Shown in pieces: positions 1 to 8,563 of a stretch of DNA of 64,000 bases. The position numbers and the translations under genes are program-made. A model generated the notes under the pieces. That model made no database searches, had not been told where the DNA came from, and was given only the letters and a program-made list of their open reading frames with translations. The DNA is taken from contig JABABD010000031.1 of NCBI GenBank assembly GCA_014238425.1, positions 45,491-109,490 of the forward strand. Direction: 5' to 3'. Numbering within the stretch: the first letter of the stretch is position 1; each line of letters starts with the position of its first letter. The DNA comes from Flavobacteriaceae bacterium (lineage in GTDB: Bacteria; Bacteroidota; Bacteroidia; Flavobacteriales; Flavobacteriaceae).

Positions 1-1211
1 TTTTTATTCTTTTTTATTCGTTACTAAGTTTTTACGGTTTTCAAGCTATAAAGACGATTACTAAAATTAGTTGGATACACTATGTCTTCATACTAGTTGC
101 ATTGCTGGTTATTGGAAATTTCATTTTTCAGTTTACAGGACCATCACCGTCAAGACCTTTAACATCAGCAAAAAGTTATGCGATAGGGTTTTTATTGGCA
201 TTTCTTGTTTTGAACCTAATCATTGTGCCAATATTATTTGGAGAAGATATTATTAGAGTTATTATAGGAGCTTATGATAAGTTCATTAATAAGGAAACGT
301 TTCATTTGCCTTCTAGAAGAAAATTTGTCAGTCAGATTGCTTTAGGATTGGCCGCGATACCTTTTGGAGCTTTACTTTATGGTATGTATCGTGGGAAGTA
401 CAATTTTAAAGTTCTTAAATATACCTTACATTTTGAAGATCTTCCAGATGCCTTTGATGGCTACAGGATTACCCAAATAAGTGATATACATTCTGGAAGT
501 TTCGATAATCGAGAGAAAGTAGAATATGCTGTAAATTTAGTAAATGAACAACAGTCAGATACCATATTATTTACTGGCGATATGGTCAATAATGAAGCTA
601 AAGAAATGTTGCCTTGGAAAGACGTTTTTGGAAAACTTAAAGCTAAAGATGGCCTGTTTTCTGTTTTAGGGAATCATGATTATGGTGATTATGTCCGTTG
701 GAATTCAAAAGAAGAAAAGTCACAAAACCTAGAAGATTTAAAGATTATTCAAAAAGACATGGGCTTTGATTTATTATTAAATGAAAGTCGATTTCTTGAA
801 AGAGAAGGTCAACGTTTAGCTTTGATTGGCGTTGAGAATTGGGGAAAAGGGGGTTTCAAGAAAACGGGCGACTTAAAAAAGGCTTCCGCTGATGTTAAAA
901 AGGATGATTTTAAGATTCTTATGAGTCATGATCCTTCTCATTGGGAAGAAGAAGTTATAAAAGATGCCTATCACTATCACTTGACATTAAGCGGTCATAC
1001 GCATGGTATGCAATTTGGTATAGAGATTCCAGGTTGGATAAAATGGAGCCCAGTGAAATGGCGTTATAAATATTGGGCTGGTGTCTATAAAGAAATGGGT
1101 CAATATATTAATGTGAATAGAGGATTTGGATATCTAGCGTTTCCGGGTCGTGTAGGGATCTGGCCCGAAATAACGGTCATAGAACTTAAGAAAGGTACTC
1201 CTACGGCTTAA
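1..1211 (+). CDS. metallophosphoesterase, membrane-anchored (5' partial)
   Basis: Calcineurin-like phosphoesterase of the YkuE/YaeI type, probably acting on a phosphoester at the outer face of the inner membrane. The reading frame is open from base 3 with no stop and no convincing start, so the gene begins before the window. TTG at 102 is only an internal codon inside the first membrane segments. Two or three hydrophobic helices (to about base 400) precede the catalytic domain. The family's metal motifs are present in order: DIH near 482, GDMVNN near 576, GNHD near 670, a lone SHD near 925, and GHTHGMQ near 993. The substrate is not known. A thioredoxin-fold gene follows 53 bases downstream on the same strand. 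Confidence 0.88.
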   Translation, partial: FILFYSLLSFYGFQAIKTITKISWIHYVFILVALLVIGNFIFQFTGPSPSRPLTSAKSYAIGFLLAFLVLNLIIVPILFGEDIIRVIIGAYDKFINKETFHLPSRRKFVSQIALGLAAIPFGALLYGMYRGKYNFKVLKYTLHFEDLPDAFDGYRITQISDIHSGSFDNREKVEYAVNLVNEQQSDTILFTGDMVNNEAKEMLPWKDVFGKLKAKDGLFSVLGNHDYGDYVRWNSKEEKSQNLEDLKIIQKDMGFDLLLNESRFLEREGQRLALIGVENWGKGGFKKTGDLKKASADVKKDDFKILMSHDPSHWEEEVIKDAYHYHLTLSGHTHGMQFGIEIPGWIKWSPVKWRYKYWAGVYKEMGQYINVNRGFGYLAFPGRVGIWPEITVIELKKGTPTA

Positions 1212-1225
1212 TTGCATGGAAATGT

Positions 1226-1233
1226 TATATTTG
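1226..1233 (+). promoter_or_regulatory. possible -7 box (TATATTTG)
   Basis: The sequence TATATTTG matches the Bacteroidota -7 consensus TAnnTTTG and lies 31 bases before the ATG of the thioredoxin-like gene. No TTTG or TTG is found at the expected 19-base spacing, so this is a half-match only. Confidence 0.4.
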
Positions 1234-1264
1234 TATACTAGACATTGATTTAAAACTTTAATGT

Positions 1265-1561
1265 ATGTCAAAATTCGGGGAATTAATAGATGTGGAGATT
1301 CCTGTTCTGTTAGATTTTTATACTGAATGGAATGATCAATCTACCGCAATGCATCCAGTATTAAGAGATGTTGCTGCGGCTTTGGGTGATAAAGCTAAGG
1401 TCATCAAGATAGATGTTGATAAAAACAAGGAACTCTCTGAAGCGCTTCGTGTTAAAGGTCTACCAACACTTATTAGCTATAAAGATGGTGAAATGAAATG
1501 GAGACAAAGTGGTGAGCAAGATGCCAATACTCTTATAGGCATTATTCAAGAATATCTTTAA
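1265..1561 (+). CDS. thioredoxin-fold protein lacking the CxxC active site
   Basis: A 98-residue cytoplasmic protein with the full thioredoxin fold pattern: the strand before the active site (LLDFYTEW), the lysine-rich KVIKIDVDKN strand, and the cis-proline loop (GLPT, P67). The active-site segment reads W22-N-D-Q-S26 where thioredoxin has WCGPC, so both redox cysteines are gone and there is no other cysteine in the protein. It therefore cannot be a conventional disulfide reductase. A structural, chaperone-like or protein-binding role is an inference. Its stop overlaps by four bases the stop of the convergent deacetylase gene. Confidence 0.85.
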   Translation: MSKFGELIDVEIPVLLDFYTEWNDQSTAMHPVLRDVAAALGDKAKVIKIDVDKNKELSEALRVKGLPTLISYKDGEMKWRQSGEQDANTLIGIIQEYL

Positions 1562-2208
1562 ATAGCAATTTTCTCGAATCGAAACCCTGCATTGCTATAA
1601 TACTCCAATACTTTTGGCAATACATACTTGACATTTTTAAGCGCTTTAAGACTGTCATGCAATACAATTATACTACCGCTGACTGTATGATTTAAAATAT
1701 TCTTGAGACAGTCTTCTTCAGAAACATCTTTTCTCCAATCTTTTGCAACCACATCCCACATAATAATATGATAACCTAGGGTTCTTAGTTGTTTTCCTTG
1801 AATCTTTTTGATACGCCCATACGGTGGGCGAAATAATTTTTGTGTATTGTGTTCTTTAATGAATGTTTCAGCTTCTAATATATTTTGAATGTAATCTTTT
1901 GTGTCAGTTTTCCAACCTTCAAGATGATGTTGTGTGTGGTTGCCTATAGCATGTCCTTCTTCAATTACTTTGTTAAAAATAGTGGCATGTTTTTGAACAT
2001 TATCTCCAATGCAAAAAAACGTAGCTTTCGCATTATATTTTTTAAGTTCATTAAGCACAAATTCTGTAGCTTCAGGTACTGGGCCATCATCAAATGTTAA
2101 ATACAAAATTTTCTCAGAAGATGTTCTAGCTTCAGAAAAAAAATCCCAAACATAGTTCGGGAATATTTTTTTCACAAGTTTTGGCATTTTTGCAGGAATC
2201 ATTGTCAT
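1558..2208 (-). CDS. polysaccharide deacetylase family protein
   Basis: NodB-homology carbohydrate esterase (CE4) of 216 residues, a family that removes N-acetyl groups from peptidoglycan, chitin or exopolysaccharide using a divalent metal. The metal and catalytic motifs are visible: TFDDGP (about residues 38-43), the HTQHH histidine pair, RPPYGR, and the late LHD motif. No clear signal peptide is present, so the location is uncertain. The start follows the stop of the DUF2723 gene by only two bases on the same strand, which implies co-transcription and probably coupled translation. An internal ATG seven codons on is an alternative start. Confidence 0.88.
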   Translation of the reverse strand: MTMIPAKMPKLVKKIFPNYVWDFFSEARTSSEKILYLTFDDGPVPEATEFVLNELKKYNAKATFFCIGDNVQKHATIFNKVIEEGHAIGNHTQHHLEGWKTDTKDYIQNILEAETFIKEHNTQKLFRPPYGRIKKIQGKQLRTLGYHIIMWDVVAKDWRKDVSEEDCLKNILNHTVSGSIIVLHDSLKALKNVKYVLPKVLEYYSNAGFRFEKIAI

Positions 2209-2210
2209 GA

Positions 2211-5200
2211 TTAGTCCTGCTTTAAACTATCAATAATAGTTTTCACACTATCCTGAGCAGGAAGATCAGCATCTTCAGGAACAAGATTAATGTCATCTGG
2301 GTCATTTTCGTAAAAATGCCTAAATAGTTTTAAATGATTTCTAAAGGTCTCCATTTCTTCATTCGCTATTTCCTTGTCGTATAATGCTACAATACCTACT
2401 AAACTTTTGTAACGCTCAATATTCGTTATAATTTTTTCCGCAATATCATATTGTTTGTCTATATCAAGCTCACTGTAATACGTTAAAGTTTCTTGGTATT
2501 TTAGTGCGACTTGCTTATATAAATCCCTTGCCTTTTCATCTGCACCAACTTCGTAATAAGCACTAATATAGGGCTCTAAAAGTGTATAATAGCCATAGTA
2601 TTGTACAGGCATTTTGTCCATGGCCAAATCGGCAATTTCTTCAGCCTTTTGCGGCTCGTCTTCATTAATTAATTGTTCAATAAGACGAGCCATATTGCCT
2701 CTATAAGTAATGGCGTTCTTACGAGTTTCTGGGTCATGATAAATATCTTCACTTCCACTATTTCCCCATTCCCATTCTTTTACTTTTTCATACATCAAAT
2801 CTGCATCAACGCGACCCATGTCAAATGGATTTGCGCGATCAACGGGTGTACGAATAGGCACTAATTTATAGCACATGCCATCTAATTGTAAATAATCTTT
2901 CATCCAGATATAATCTTCATCAGAAAAAGCACCTCCAGTAAAATAAATCGGGCGATTCCAATCGTTATTGGCAACAATATCTAGCATTAATAATCTATTC
3001 TTGTACAATGCACTGCCTTTGATCTTGATGTCGATATAAGGTTCTATTCTATTCGCATCCTTAGACTTTACAAGGCCATTTTTTAATACAGTTTCTTTAT
3101 TGACTGGAATCCTAATGTTCTCTGTTGGCATGTAGTTAGCATTCAAATATTGAGATGGATAACGGCTAAGGTTTTGATCGGACTGCTGAAGAAGGAATTT
3201 GTATTTTGTTTTTGGATTATCACTTGTCACCCAATTCATAAAATTCTTTATCATCATAGTGTCCTTAGTGATAGGCTCATTTAAAATATGATTTCGCGTT
3301 CCATATTTATATTGATTGTGAGTCATTTGAGAAGGTATAGGATCACTTTCATAGGCTTTGCGTTTCATTTGATCTATATACCAATCTGTTTGAAAGAGAC
3401 TCGTGTTCACCACTCTAACGTCAGTTCTGTAGCCTTCTATTTCTTGTGCATACCAAAGGGCAAATGTATCATTATCTCCGATGGTGAATAATATGGCATT
3501 CTCGTCACAGGAATCCAAGTATTTATGAGCCATGGATTGTGCTGTATATTTTCCTGATCGATCGTGATCATCCCAATTATTGGCGGCTAAGATGCCAGGA
3601 ACCAACACTAAACAAACAATGCTAACTATAGGCGCTATTAATTTTGCCGACATATACTTTTTAAGAGTATTGTAAATAGCATAAACGCCAAAGCCGATCC
3701 ATATGGCAAAAACGTAGAAAGATCCCACAACAGAATAATCCCGTTCTCTAGGTTCAAAAGGTCTTACATTGGTGTATACCTGTATCGCTAATCCCGTAAA
3801 TAGAAAGAAGACTAACAGTATCCAAAAGAGTTTTTTGTCTTTATTAAATAAGAAGAACAAACCAATAAGTCCCAGAATTAGTGGGAGAAAATAATAGGTA
3901 TTTCTGCCCTTGTTGTTTTTTACATCTGACGGCAAATTATATTGAGACATGCCCAATAATAAACCATCAATGGGTTTGATGCCGCTAATCCAATTTCCGT
4001 GATTATCATACTTGCCTTGAATGTCATCTTGACGTCCCGCAAAATTCCACATAAAATAGCGCCAGTACATATAGCTTAATTGGTATTCAAACATATAGCG
4101 TATGTTACTGCCCAAACTTGGTTTTTCAATCTCAATATATTGACCAAAGCGCCTGAGGAAATTATGGTAATCCTCAAAATCGACCATGCCTCGGGCAACG
4201 TTATTTTTCAACTCTGATACTGTAGTTCTTAACGTATTATATTCTTGCGGACTTATATAGGGACTTTTAGGCTTCAATTTAAAATCTAAGAAACCTGTAA
4301 ACAGCATGTAATTTTCTGCATGTTCACCACTCCACATTCTTGGTAAAACTGAAGCGTGTTTTGAATTGTAACTTTGCAGCGCTCTTTCGTATTCATTTAC
4401 AATAACATATTCACCTTTTTTAAGATCCTTTTCGTATTTCGGTTTGTCATCGATGTAGGCATTGTCTGGATCTTCATCTAATCCAGAATATTGATCTGTA
4501 AATTGCGGGCCATAGAATAAATGTGTTTTTGGATATTGTTCGAGGTTATAATATGCCAGCAATTCTCTAGCGCTAGACGGATTGTTTTCGTTAATTACGA
4601 CATTAGCATTTGCTCTAATTGGTAGCATCATCCAAGAGGAAAATCCGATAAAAATAAAAAGAACACAGAGAACAAGCGTGTTTGCGAGTTTGTATTTTCT
4701 CTCTCTAGTATATTTCAACCCGAAATAGAAAGCAGCTACTAAAATCAAGCCTGCTATAATACTTCCTGAATTAAACGGTAATCCAATAGAATTGACAAAG
4801 AATACTTCGGCGAGACCAAAGAATTTAAGTGCATTAGGTAGTAATAATTTGAAGATGGCCAATAAAATGGCAACAACAGTAATATTAGCTAGTACGAAAT
4901 TTTTAATGGTAACAGTCTTATAGTTTTTAAAGAAATATACCAATCCGATAGCAGGTATAGTTAACAAGCCCATAAAATGAACTCCAAAAGACAAACCTAT
5001 AATAAAAGAGATTAAAATCAGCCATTTATTACCTCGAGGTTTGTTCATGTCTTGCTCCCAGCGAAGGCCTAACCAGAACATACTAGCCATAATTAAGGTA
5101 GCCATAGCATACACCTCAGTTTCAACAGCATTAAACCAGAAAGAATCTGTAAATGTAAACGCTAACGATCCTACCAAAGCACTCCCGAGAATAGCTTGGC

Positions 5201-5552
5201 TTTGGCTTGTTGATAATTTGTTTGCTTCCCCAATTATTTTGCGAAGCAACAAAGTAATGGTCCAGAACATAAATAATATAGTAAAAGCACTGGCTACGGC
5301 GCTCATCATGTTCATCATCAAGCCTATTTGCGAAGGGTCTGTTGTGAATATAGAGAAAAAAGCGCCAAGCATTTGAAATAGAGGCGCTCCAGGAGGATGA
5401 CCAACCTGTAGTTTAGATGCGGTCAATATATATTCTCCTGCATCCCAAAAACTCACTGTGGGTTCTACAGTTAAACTGTAAGTTATTAATGCGATAGCAA
5501 AAGAAAGCCATCCTAAAATGGTATTCCATTTCTTGAAATTGAACTGCGCCAT
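2211..5552 (-). CDS. DUF2723 (GT117-type) membrane protein
   Basis: A 1113-residue multispanning membrane protein. The N-terminal DUF2723 domain contains the acidic signature FWDAGEYI (D37, E40), which resembles the catalytic loop of C-type glycosyltransferases. About ten to twelve hydrophobic helices fill residues 10-640, and the C-terminal third is soluble, with helical repeat-like segments. The family is assigned to glycosyltransferase GT117 and is related to animal TMEM260, an O-mannosyltransferase, so protein or lipid-linked sugar transfer at the inner membrane is likely; the substrate is unknown. It leads a two-gene minus-strand unit with the deacetylase, which suggests modification of the same glycan. 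The length is normal for flavobacterial members. Confidence 0.85.
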   Translation of the reverse strand: MAQFNFKKWNTILGWLSFAIALITYSLTVEPTVSFWDAGEYILTASKLQVGHPPGAPLFQMLGAFFSIFTTDPSQIGLMMNMMSAVASAFTILFMFWTITLLLRKIIGEANKLSTSQSQAILGSALVGSLAFTFTDSFWFNAVETEVYAMATLIMASMFWLGLRWEQDMNKPRGNKWLILISFIIGLSFGVHFMGLLTIPAIGLVYFFKNYKTVTIKNFVLANITVVAILLAIFKLLLPNALKFFGLAEVFFVNSIGLPFNSGSIIAGLILVAAFYFGLKYTRERKYKLANTLVLCVLFIFIGFSSWMMLPIRANANVVINENNPSSARELLAYYNLEQYPKTHLFYGPQFTDQYSGLDEDPDNAYIDDKPKYEKDLKKGEYVIVNEYERALQSYNSKHASVLPRMWSGEHAENYMLFTGFLDFKLKPKSPYISPQEYNTLRTTVSELKNNVARGMVDFEDYHNFLRRFGQYIEIEKPSLGSNIRYMFEYQLSYMYWRYFMWNFAGRQDDIQGKYDNHGNWISGIKPIDGLLLGMSQYNLPSDVKNNKGRNTYYFLPLILGLIGLFFLFNKDKKLFWILLVFFLFTGLAIQVYTNVRPFEPRERDYSVVGSFYVFAIWIGFGVYAIYNTLKKYMSAKLIAPIVSIVCLVLVPGILAANNWDDHDRSGKYTAQSMAHKYLDSCDENAILFTIGDNDTFALWYAQEIEGYRTDVRVVNTSLFQTDWYIDQMKRKAYESDPIPSQMTHNQYKYGTRNHILNEPITKDTMMIKNFMNWVTSDNPKTKYKFLLQQSDQNLSRYPSQYLNANYMPTENIRIPVNKETVLKNGLVKSKDANRIEPYIDIKIKGSALYKNRLLMLDIVANNDWNRPIYFTGGAFSDEDYIWMKDYLQLDGMCYKLVPIRTPVDRANPFDMGRVDADLMYEKVKEWEWGNSGSEDIYHDPETRKNAITYRGNMARLIEQLINEDEPQKAEEIADLAMDKMPVQYYGYYTLLEPYISAYYEVGADEKARDLYKQVALKYQETLTYYSELDIDKQYDIAEKIITNIERYKSLVGIVALYDKEIANEEMETFRNHLKLFRHFYENDPDDINLVPEDADLPAQDSVKTIIDSLKQD

Positions 5553-5677
5553 ATACTATAGTAAATTACTTGAGGGCGAATTTAAGAATAAAAAGACTAG
5601 ACTTTAGAATTTTTAAGGAAACGTTAAGTAATTGAAAAAATTGTCTGTTAGAAATTTTAAGTTTTATGGCTAAATAG

Positions 5678-5708
5678 TTTGTGCAAATAAAAGTTTGTTA
5701 TAAATTTG
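5678..5708 (+). promoter_or_regulatory. promoter of tRNA-Gln
   Basis: TTTG at 5678-5681 and TAAATTTG at 5701-5708 are separated by 19 bases. This is a full match to the Bacteroidota housekeeping promoter (TTTG at -33, TAnnTTTG at -7). Transcription would begin about 5714, just upstream of the tRNA. Confidence 0.8.
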
Positions 5709-5727
5709 CACTCGCATTTTAGCATAT

Positions 5728-5800
5728 TGGCCTATGGTGTAACTGGCAACACATTGGTTTTTGGTACCAAAGAGTCTAGGTTCGATCCCTAGTGGGCCAA
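5728..5800 (+). tRNA. tRNA-Gln (anticodon TTG)
   Basis: A 73-base cloverleaf. The acceptor stem TGGCCTA (5728-5734) pairs with TGGGCCA (5793-5799), with one G-U pair. The anticodon stem TTGGT/ACCAA closes a seven-base loop with anticodon TTG at 5761-5763. The T-arm carries GGTTCGATCC. The discriminator base is A at 5800 and the CCA end is not encoded. The gene has its own promoter and terminator and stands alone between divergently and convergently placed protein genes. Confidence 0.96.
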
Positions 5801-5810
5801 CTAAATGCTA

Positions 5811-5842
5811 ACCGATTTGATTTATTCAAGTCGGTTTTTTTG
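5811..5842 (+). terminator. intrinsic terminator of tRNA-Gln
   Basis: A ten-base-pair stem (5811-5820 with 5826-5835, one G-U pair) with a five-base loop is followed by a run of seven T. It ends just before the stop of the minus-strand universal stress protein gene; on that strand there is no T-run, so it serves the tRNA. Confidence 0.85.
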
Positions 5843-5845
5843 TTT

Positions 5846-6673
5846 TTACATCTTAAATGTTATGACTGGTCGCCTTGCATGGTTTACTAGATCTTCACTA
5901 ATACTGCCATTGAAAAAGTGTGCTAAGCCTTGCCTTCCGTGTGTGCTCATACCAATTAGATCGGCCCCTATCAACTTTGAAAAATTTAAAATACCTTTTT
6001 CTATAGTGTCATCATTATAGATGTTCATAGTGTAGTTGTCTGGACTAGATGTGGAAATAAAACCGTTCATCATGTCCTCAGCTTCAGAAGTTGTATAAAA
6101 ATTGTTGACGGTGTTAATTACTAAAAGATGCATTCTTGCCTGAAGCATATTTGTCAAAGCGACAGCTTTACTATAAGGCTTTTTGTTTTCTTCGGTAAAT
6201 GACGATGCATAAACGAAATTTTTGATATTTAAATTGGTGTGCTCATTCTTAATAACTAACACTGGTACTTCAGAGGTTCGAACTACTTTTTCTGTATTTG
6301 AGCCAATAAACATTTCTTTGAAACCACTGGCGCCATGAGACCCCATAACCACTAAATCGATATCGTGCTCTTTACAGGTTTCCAAAATACCATCTGAAGT
6401 TTGATGAAAATTAACGGTTTCATGAACAGTAATCCCATTAAGAAAATCTTTTTCCATGGTGTCTTCAAAACGCTTATGAGCTAATTTCATAAAGAACATC
6501 GCTTCAGGAAGATCACTATGAGAACTCAGTGCATCAATTTGTGACAAAGGAAGTTCTAACATATGCAATAAATAGATTTCACTATCATGTTCTTTTGCTA
6601 ATTGGGCAGCGATTTTAAGAGCGTTTTCGGCTAAAGGTGAAAAATCAGTAGGTACAAGTATTTTTTTGAGCAT
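5846..6673 (-). CDS. universal stress protein, tandem UspA domains
   Basis: A 275-residue cytoplasmic protein made of two UspA domains, roughly residues 1-145 and 146-275. The ATP-binding GxxG-x9-G(S/T) pattern is visible in the first domain (GASGFKEMFIGSN), and a similar segment (GRQGLAHFFNGSIS) occurs in the second, so both may bind nucleotide. The N-terminus KKILVPTDFS is typical. Such tandem proteins are general stress and nucleotide-sensing factors; the specific partner is not known. It is monocistronic on the minus strand and divergent from rimP. Confidence 0.9.
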   Translation of the reverse strand: MLKKILVPTDFSPLAENALKIAAQLAKEHDSEIYLLHMLELPLSQIDALSSHSDLPEAMFFMKLAHKRFEDTMEKDFLNGITVHETVNFHQTSDGILETCKEHDIDLVVMGSHGASGFKEMFIGSNTEKVVRTSEVPVLVIKNEHTNLNIKNFVYASSFTEENKKPYSKAVALTNMLQARMHLLVINTVNNFYTTSEAEDMMNGFISTSSPDNYTMNIYNDDTIEKGILNFSKLIGADLIGMSTHGRQGLAHFFNGSISEDLVNHARRPVITFKM

Positions 6674-6737
6674 AGACTTGCAATTTAGAAGATTGAATAC
6701 ACATAAATTTACAAATAAAAATCGACTCTAACTAGGC

Positions 6738-6768
6738 TTTGGATAATCAAGATATTGTTGTATATTTG
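6738..6768 (+). promoter_or_regulatory. promoter of rimP-nusA-infB
   Basis: TTTG at 6738-6741 and TATATTTG at 6761-6768 are separated by exactly 19 bases, a full match to the Bacteroidota consensus. Transcription should begin about 6774, giving a leader of roughly 57 bases before the rimP start codon. Confidence 0.8.
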
Positions 6769-6792
6769 CCCCGTTGTAAGAAAAGATATCAC

Positions 6793-6820
6793 GAGGGGAC
6801 GAAAAGTCCCCTCTTTTTAT
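6793..6820 (+). terminator. terminator-like leader hairpin upstream of rimP
   Basis: GAGGGGAC (6793-6800) pairs perfectly with GTCCCCTC (6806-6813) around a GAAAA loop and is followed at once by TTTTTAT. This has the form of an intrinsic terminator but lies inside the leader, between the promoter and the rimP start codon. It is likely an attenuator or protein-responsive element for the operon that encodes NusA. The regulatory role is inferred. Confidence 0.7.
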
Positions 6821-6830
6821 ACTAAAAAAG

Positions 6831-7292
6831 TTGAAAAAAGTAGTTCAAGAGTTGCTTGATATAGGTTTTGCTGAGAGAGAAGACTTGTTCTTAATTGAGT
6901 TATCTGTTACTGGTGCTAATCACATACAAGTGGTTATTGATGGAGATAAAGGCGTGACAGTTGAAGATTGTATTTTTATAAGTCGTGCGATTGAGCATAA
7001 CTTAGATAGAGAAGAAGAAGATTTCTCTTTAGAGGTCACTTCGGCAGGTGCAGCAGCTCCTCTTACAAAAGTCAGACAGTATGAAAAGAATATCGGAAGA
7101 ACATTAGAGCTTAGAGCTAATGACAATACCAAAATTGAAGGTGAATTGCTTATTGTTGATGACAGTAGCATTACTTTAAAGTGGAAAGCTAGAGAGCCTA
7201 AGCCAGTTGGTAAAGGAAAGATAACAGTAGAGAAACAAGCGAAATTTGCATACAATGATATTGTAGAAGCAAAAGTCATAATAAAATTTTAA
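6831..7292 (+). CDS. rimP: ribosome maturation factor RimP
   Basis: A 153-residue protein needed for maturation of the 30S ribosomal subunit. It has the RimP N-terminal domain, with VTVEDCIFISRAIEHNLD (about residues 43-60) and the SLEVTSAG motif, and the C-terminal SH3-like domain ending in the usual basic KVIIKF. The start is TTG at 6831: no ATG lies in frame between the leader hairpin and the conserved sequence, and MKKVVQELL fits the family's N-terminus. It is the first gene of the rimP-nusA-infB operon and is 10 bases from nusA, the arrangement conserved across bacteria. Confidence 0.93.
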   Translation: MKKVVQELLDIGFAEREDLFLIELSVTGANHIQVVIDGDKGVTVEDCIFISRAIEHNLDREEEDFSLEVTSAGAAAPLTKVRQYEKNIGRTLELRANDNTKIEGELLIVDDSSITLKWKAREPKPVGKGKITVEKQAKFAYNDIVEAKVIIKF

Positions 7293-7302
7293 TTAGAGAG
7301 AT

Positions 7303-8535
7303 ATGGAAAATCTTGCGTTAATAGATTCTTTTTCAGAATTCAAAGACGATAAATTAATCGACCGTGTAACGTTAATGGCCATCTTAGAAGATGTGTTTAG
7401 AAGTGCGTTGAAAAGAAAATACGGAGATGATGATAACTTTGATATCATCGTTAATCCAGATAAGGGTGACCTCGAGATATGGAGAAATAGGATTGTTGTT
7501 GCAGACGGAGAAATTGAGGACGAAAACCAAGAGATTTCTTTAACTGAGGCTAGAAAAATAGAACCAGATTTTGAAGTAGGGGAAGATGTTTCTGAAGAAG
7601 TAAAACTTGAAGACCTTGGGAGACGTGCTATTTTGGCATTAAGACAGAATCTGATCTCAAAAATTCATGAACATGACAATACAAATATATACAAGCAATT
7701 TAAAGACCTTGTAGGAGAGATATATACAGCTGAGGTACATCATATTCGCCATAGAGCTATTATTTTGTTAGATGATGACGGCAATGAAATTATCCTTCCT
7801 AAGGATAAACAAATATCTTCAGATTTCTTCCGTAAAGGAGATAATGTAAGAGGCGTTATTGAGAGTGTAGAGCTTAAGGGAAGTAAACCAGCAATCATTA
7901 TGTCTAGAACTTCTCCAATATTTTTAGAGAAGTTATTTGAACAAGAGATTCCTGAAGTCTTTGATGGTTTAATAACTGTTAAGAAAGTTGTTAGAATTCC
8001 AGGAGAAAAAGCGAAAGTAGCTGTAGATTCTTATGATGATAGAATCGATCCAGTAGGCGCTTGTGTAGGTATGAAAGGGTCTCGTATACATGGTATCGTA
8101 AGAGAACTCGGCAACGAAAATATTGATGTTATTAATTATACAAATAACTTGCAGTTATTTATTACAAGAGCGTTAAGCCCTGCAAGAGTAACATCGCTCA
8201 AAATAGATGAAGACACCAAAAGAGCTGAAGTGATCTTAAAACCTGAAGAAGTGTCTAAGGCTATAGGTCGTGGAGGTCATAACATCAGATTAGCAGGTCA
8301 GTTAACAGGATATGAGATCGATGTATTTAGAGAAGGTGCAGAAGAAGATGTTGAGTTGACAGAATTCTCAGATGAAATAGAAAGTTGGATTATTGACGAG
8401 CTTAAGAAAGCAGGCCTAGATACTGCCAAGAGTGTGTTAGAGCAAGAAGTTGGTGATTTGGTTAAAAGAACAGATTTAGAAGAAGAAACTATTGTAGAAG
8501 TGGTAAGGATCCTTAAAGAAGAATTCGAAGAATAG
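7303..8535 (+). CDS. nusA: transcription termination/antitermination factor NusA
   Basis: A 410-residue RNA polymerase-binding factor controlling pausing, termination and antitermination. In order: the N-terminal RNA polymerase-binding domain (about 1-125), an S1 domain (about 130-200, with GEIYTAEVHHI), and two KH domains (about 230-370). The KH region shows GACVGMKGSRIHGIVREL and, later, AIGRGGHNIRLAGQLTG. A short acidic C-terminal tail follows; the long repeated C-terminal domains of enterobacterial NusA are absent, as is usual in Bacteroidota. Co-transcribed with rimP and infB. Confidence 0.96.
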   Translation: MENLALIDSFSEFKDDKLIDRVTLMAILEDVFRSALKRKYGDDDNFDIIVNPDKGDLEIWRNRIVVADGEIEDENQEISLTEARKIEPDFEVGEDVSEEVKLEDLGRRAILALRQNLISKIHEHDNTNIYKQFKDLVGEIYTAEVHHIRHRAIILLDDDGNEIILPKDKQISSDFFRKGDNVRGVIESVELKGSKPAIIMSRTSPIFLEKLFEQEIPEVFDGLITVKKVVRIPGEKAKVAVDSYDDRIDPVGACVGMKGSRIHGIVRELGNENIDVINYTNNLQLFITRALSPARVTSLKIDEDTKRAEVILKPEEVSKAIGRGGHNIRLAGQLTGYEIDVFREGAEEDVELTEFSDEIESWIIDELKKAGLDTAKSVLEQEVGDLVKRTDLEEETIVEVVRILKEEFEE

Positions 8536-8563
8536 TTTAAATTAGGTATATTAAGCGCAATTT

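Noticed and set aside
71..256. A short plus-strand ORF of 61 codons at the left edge
   Set aside because: It overlaps the metallophosphoesterase in another frame, has no family features, and the phosphoesterase frame is clearly the coding one.
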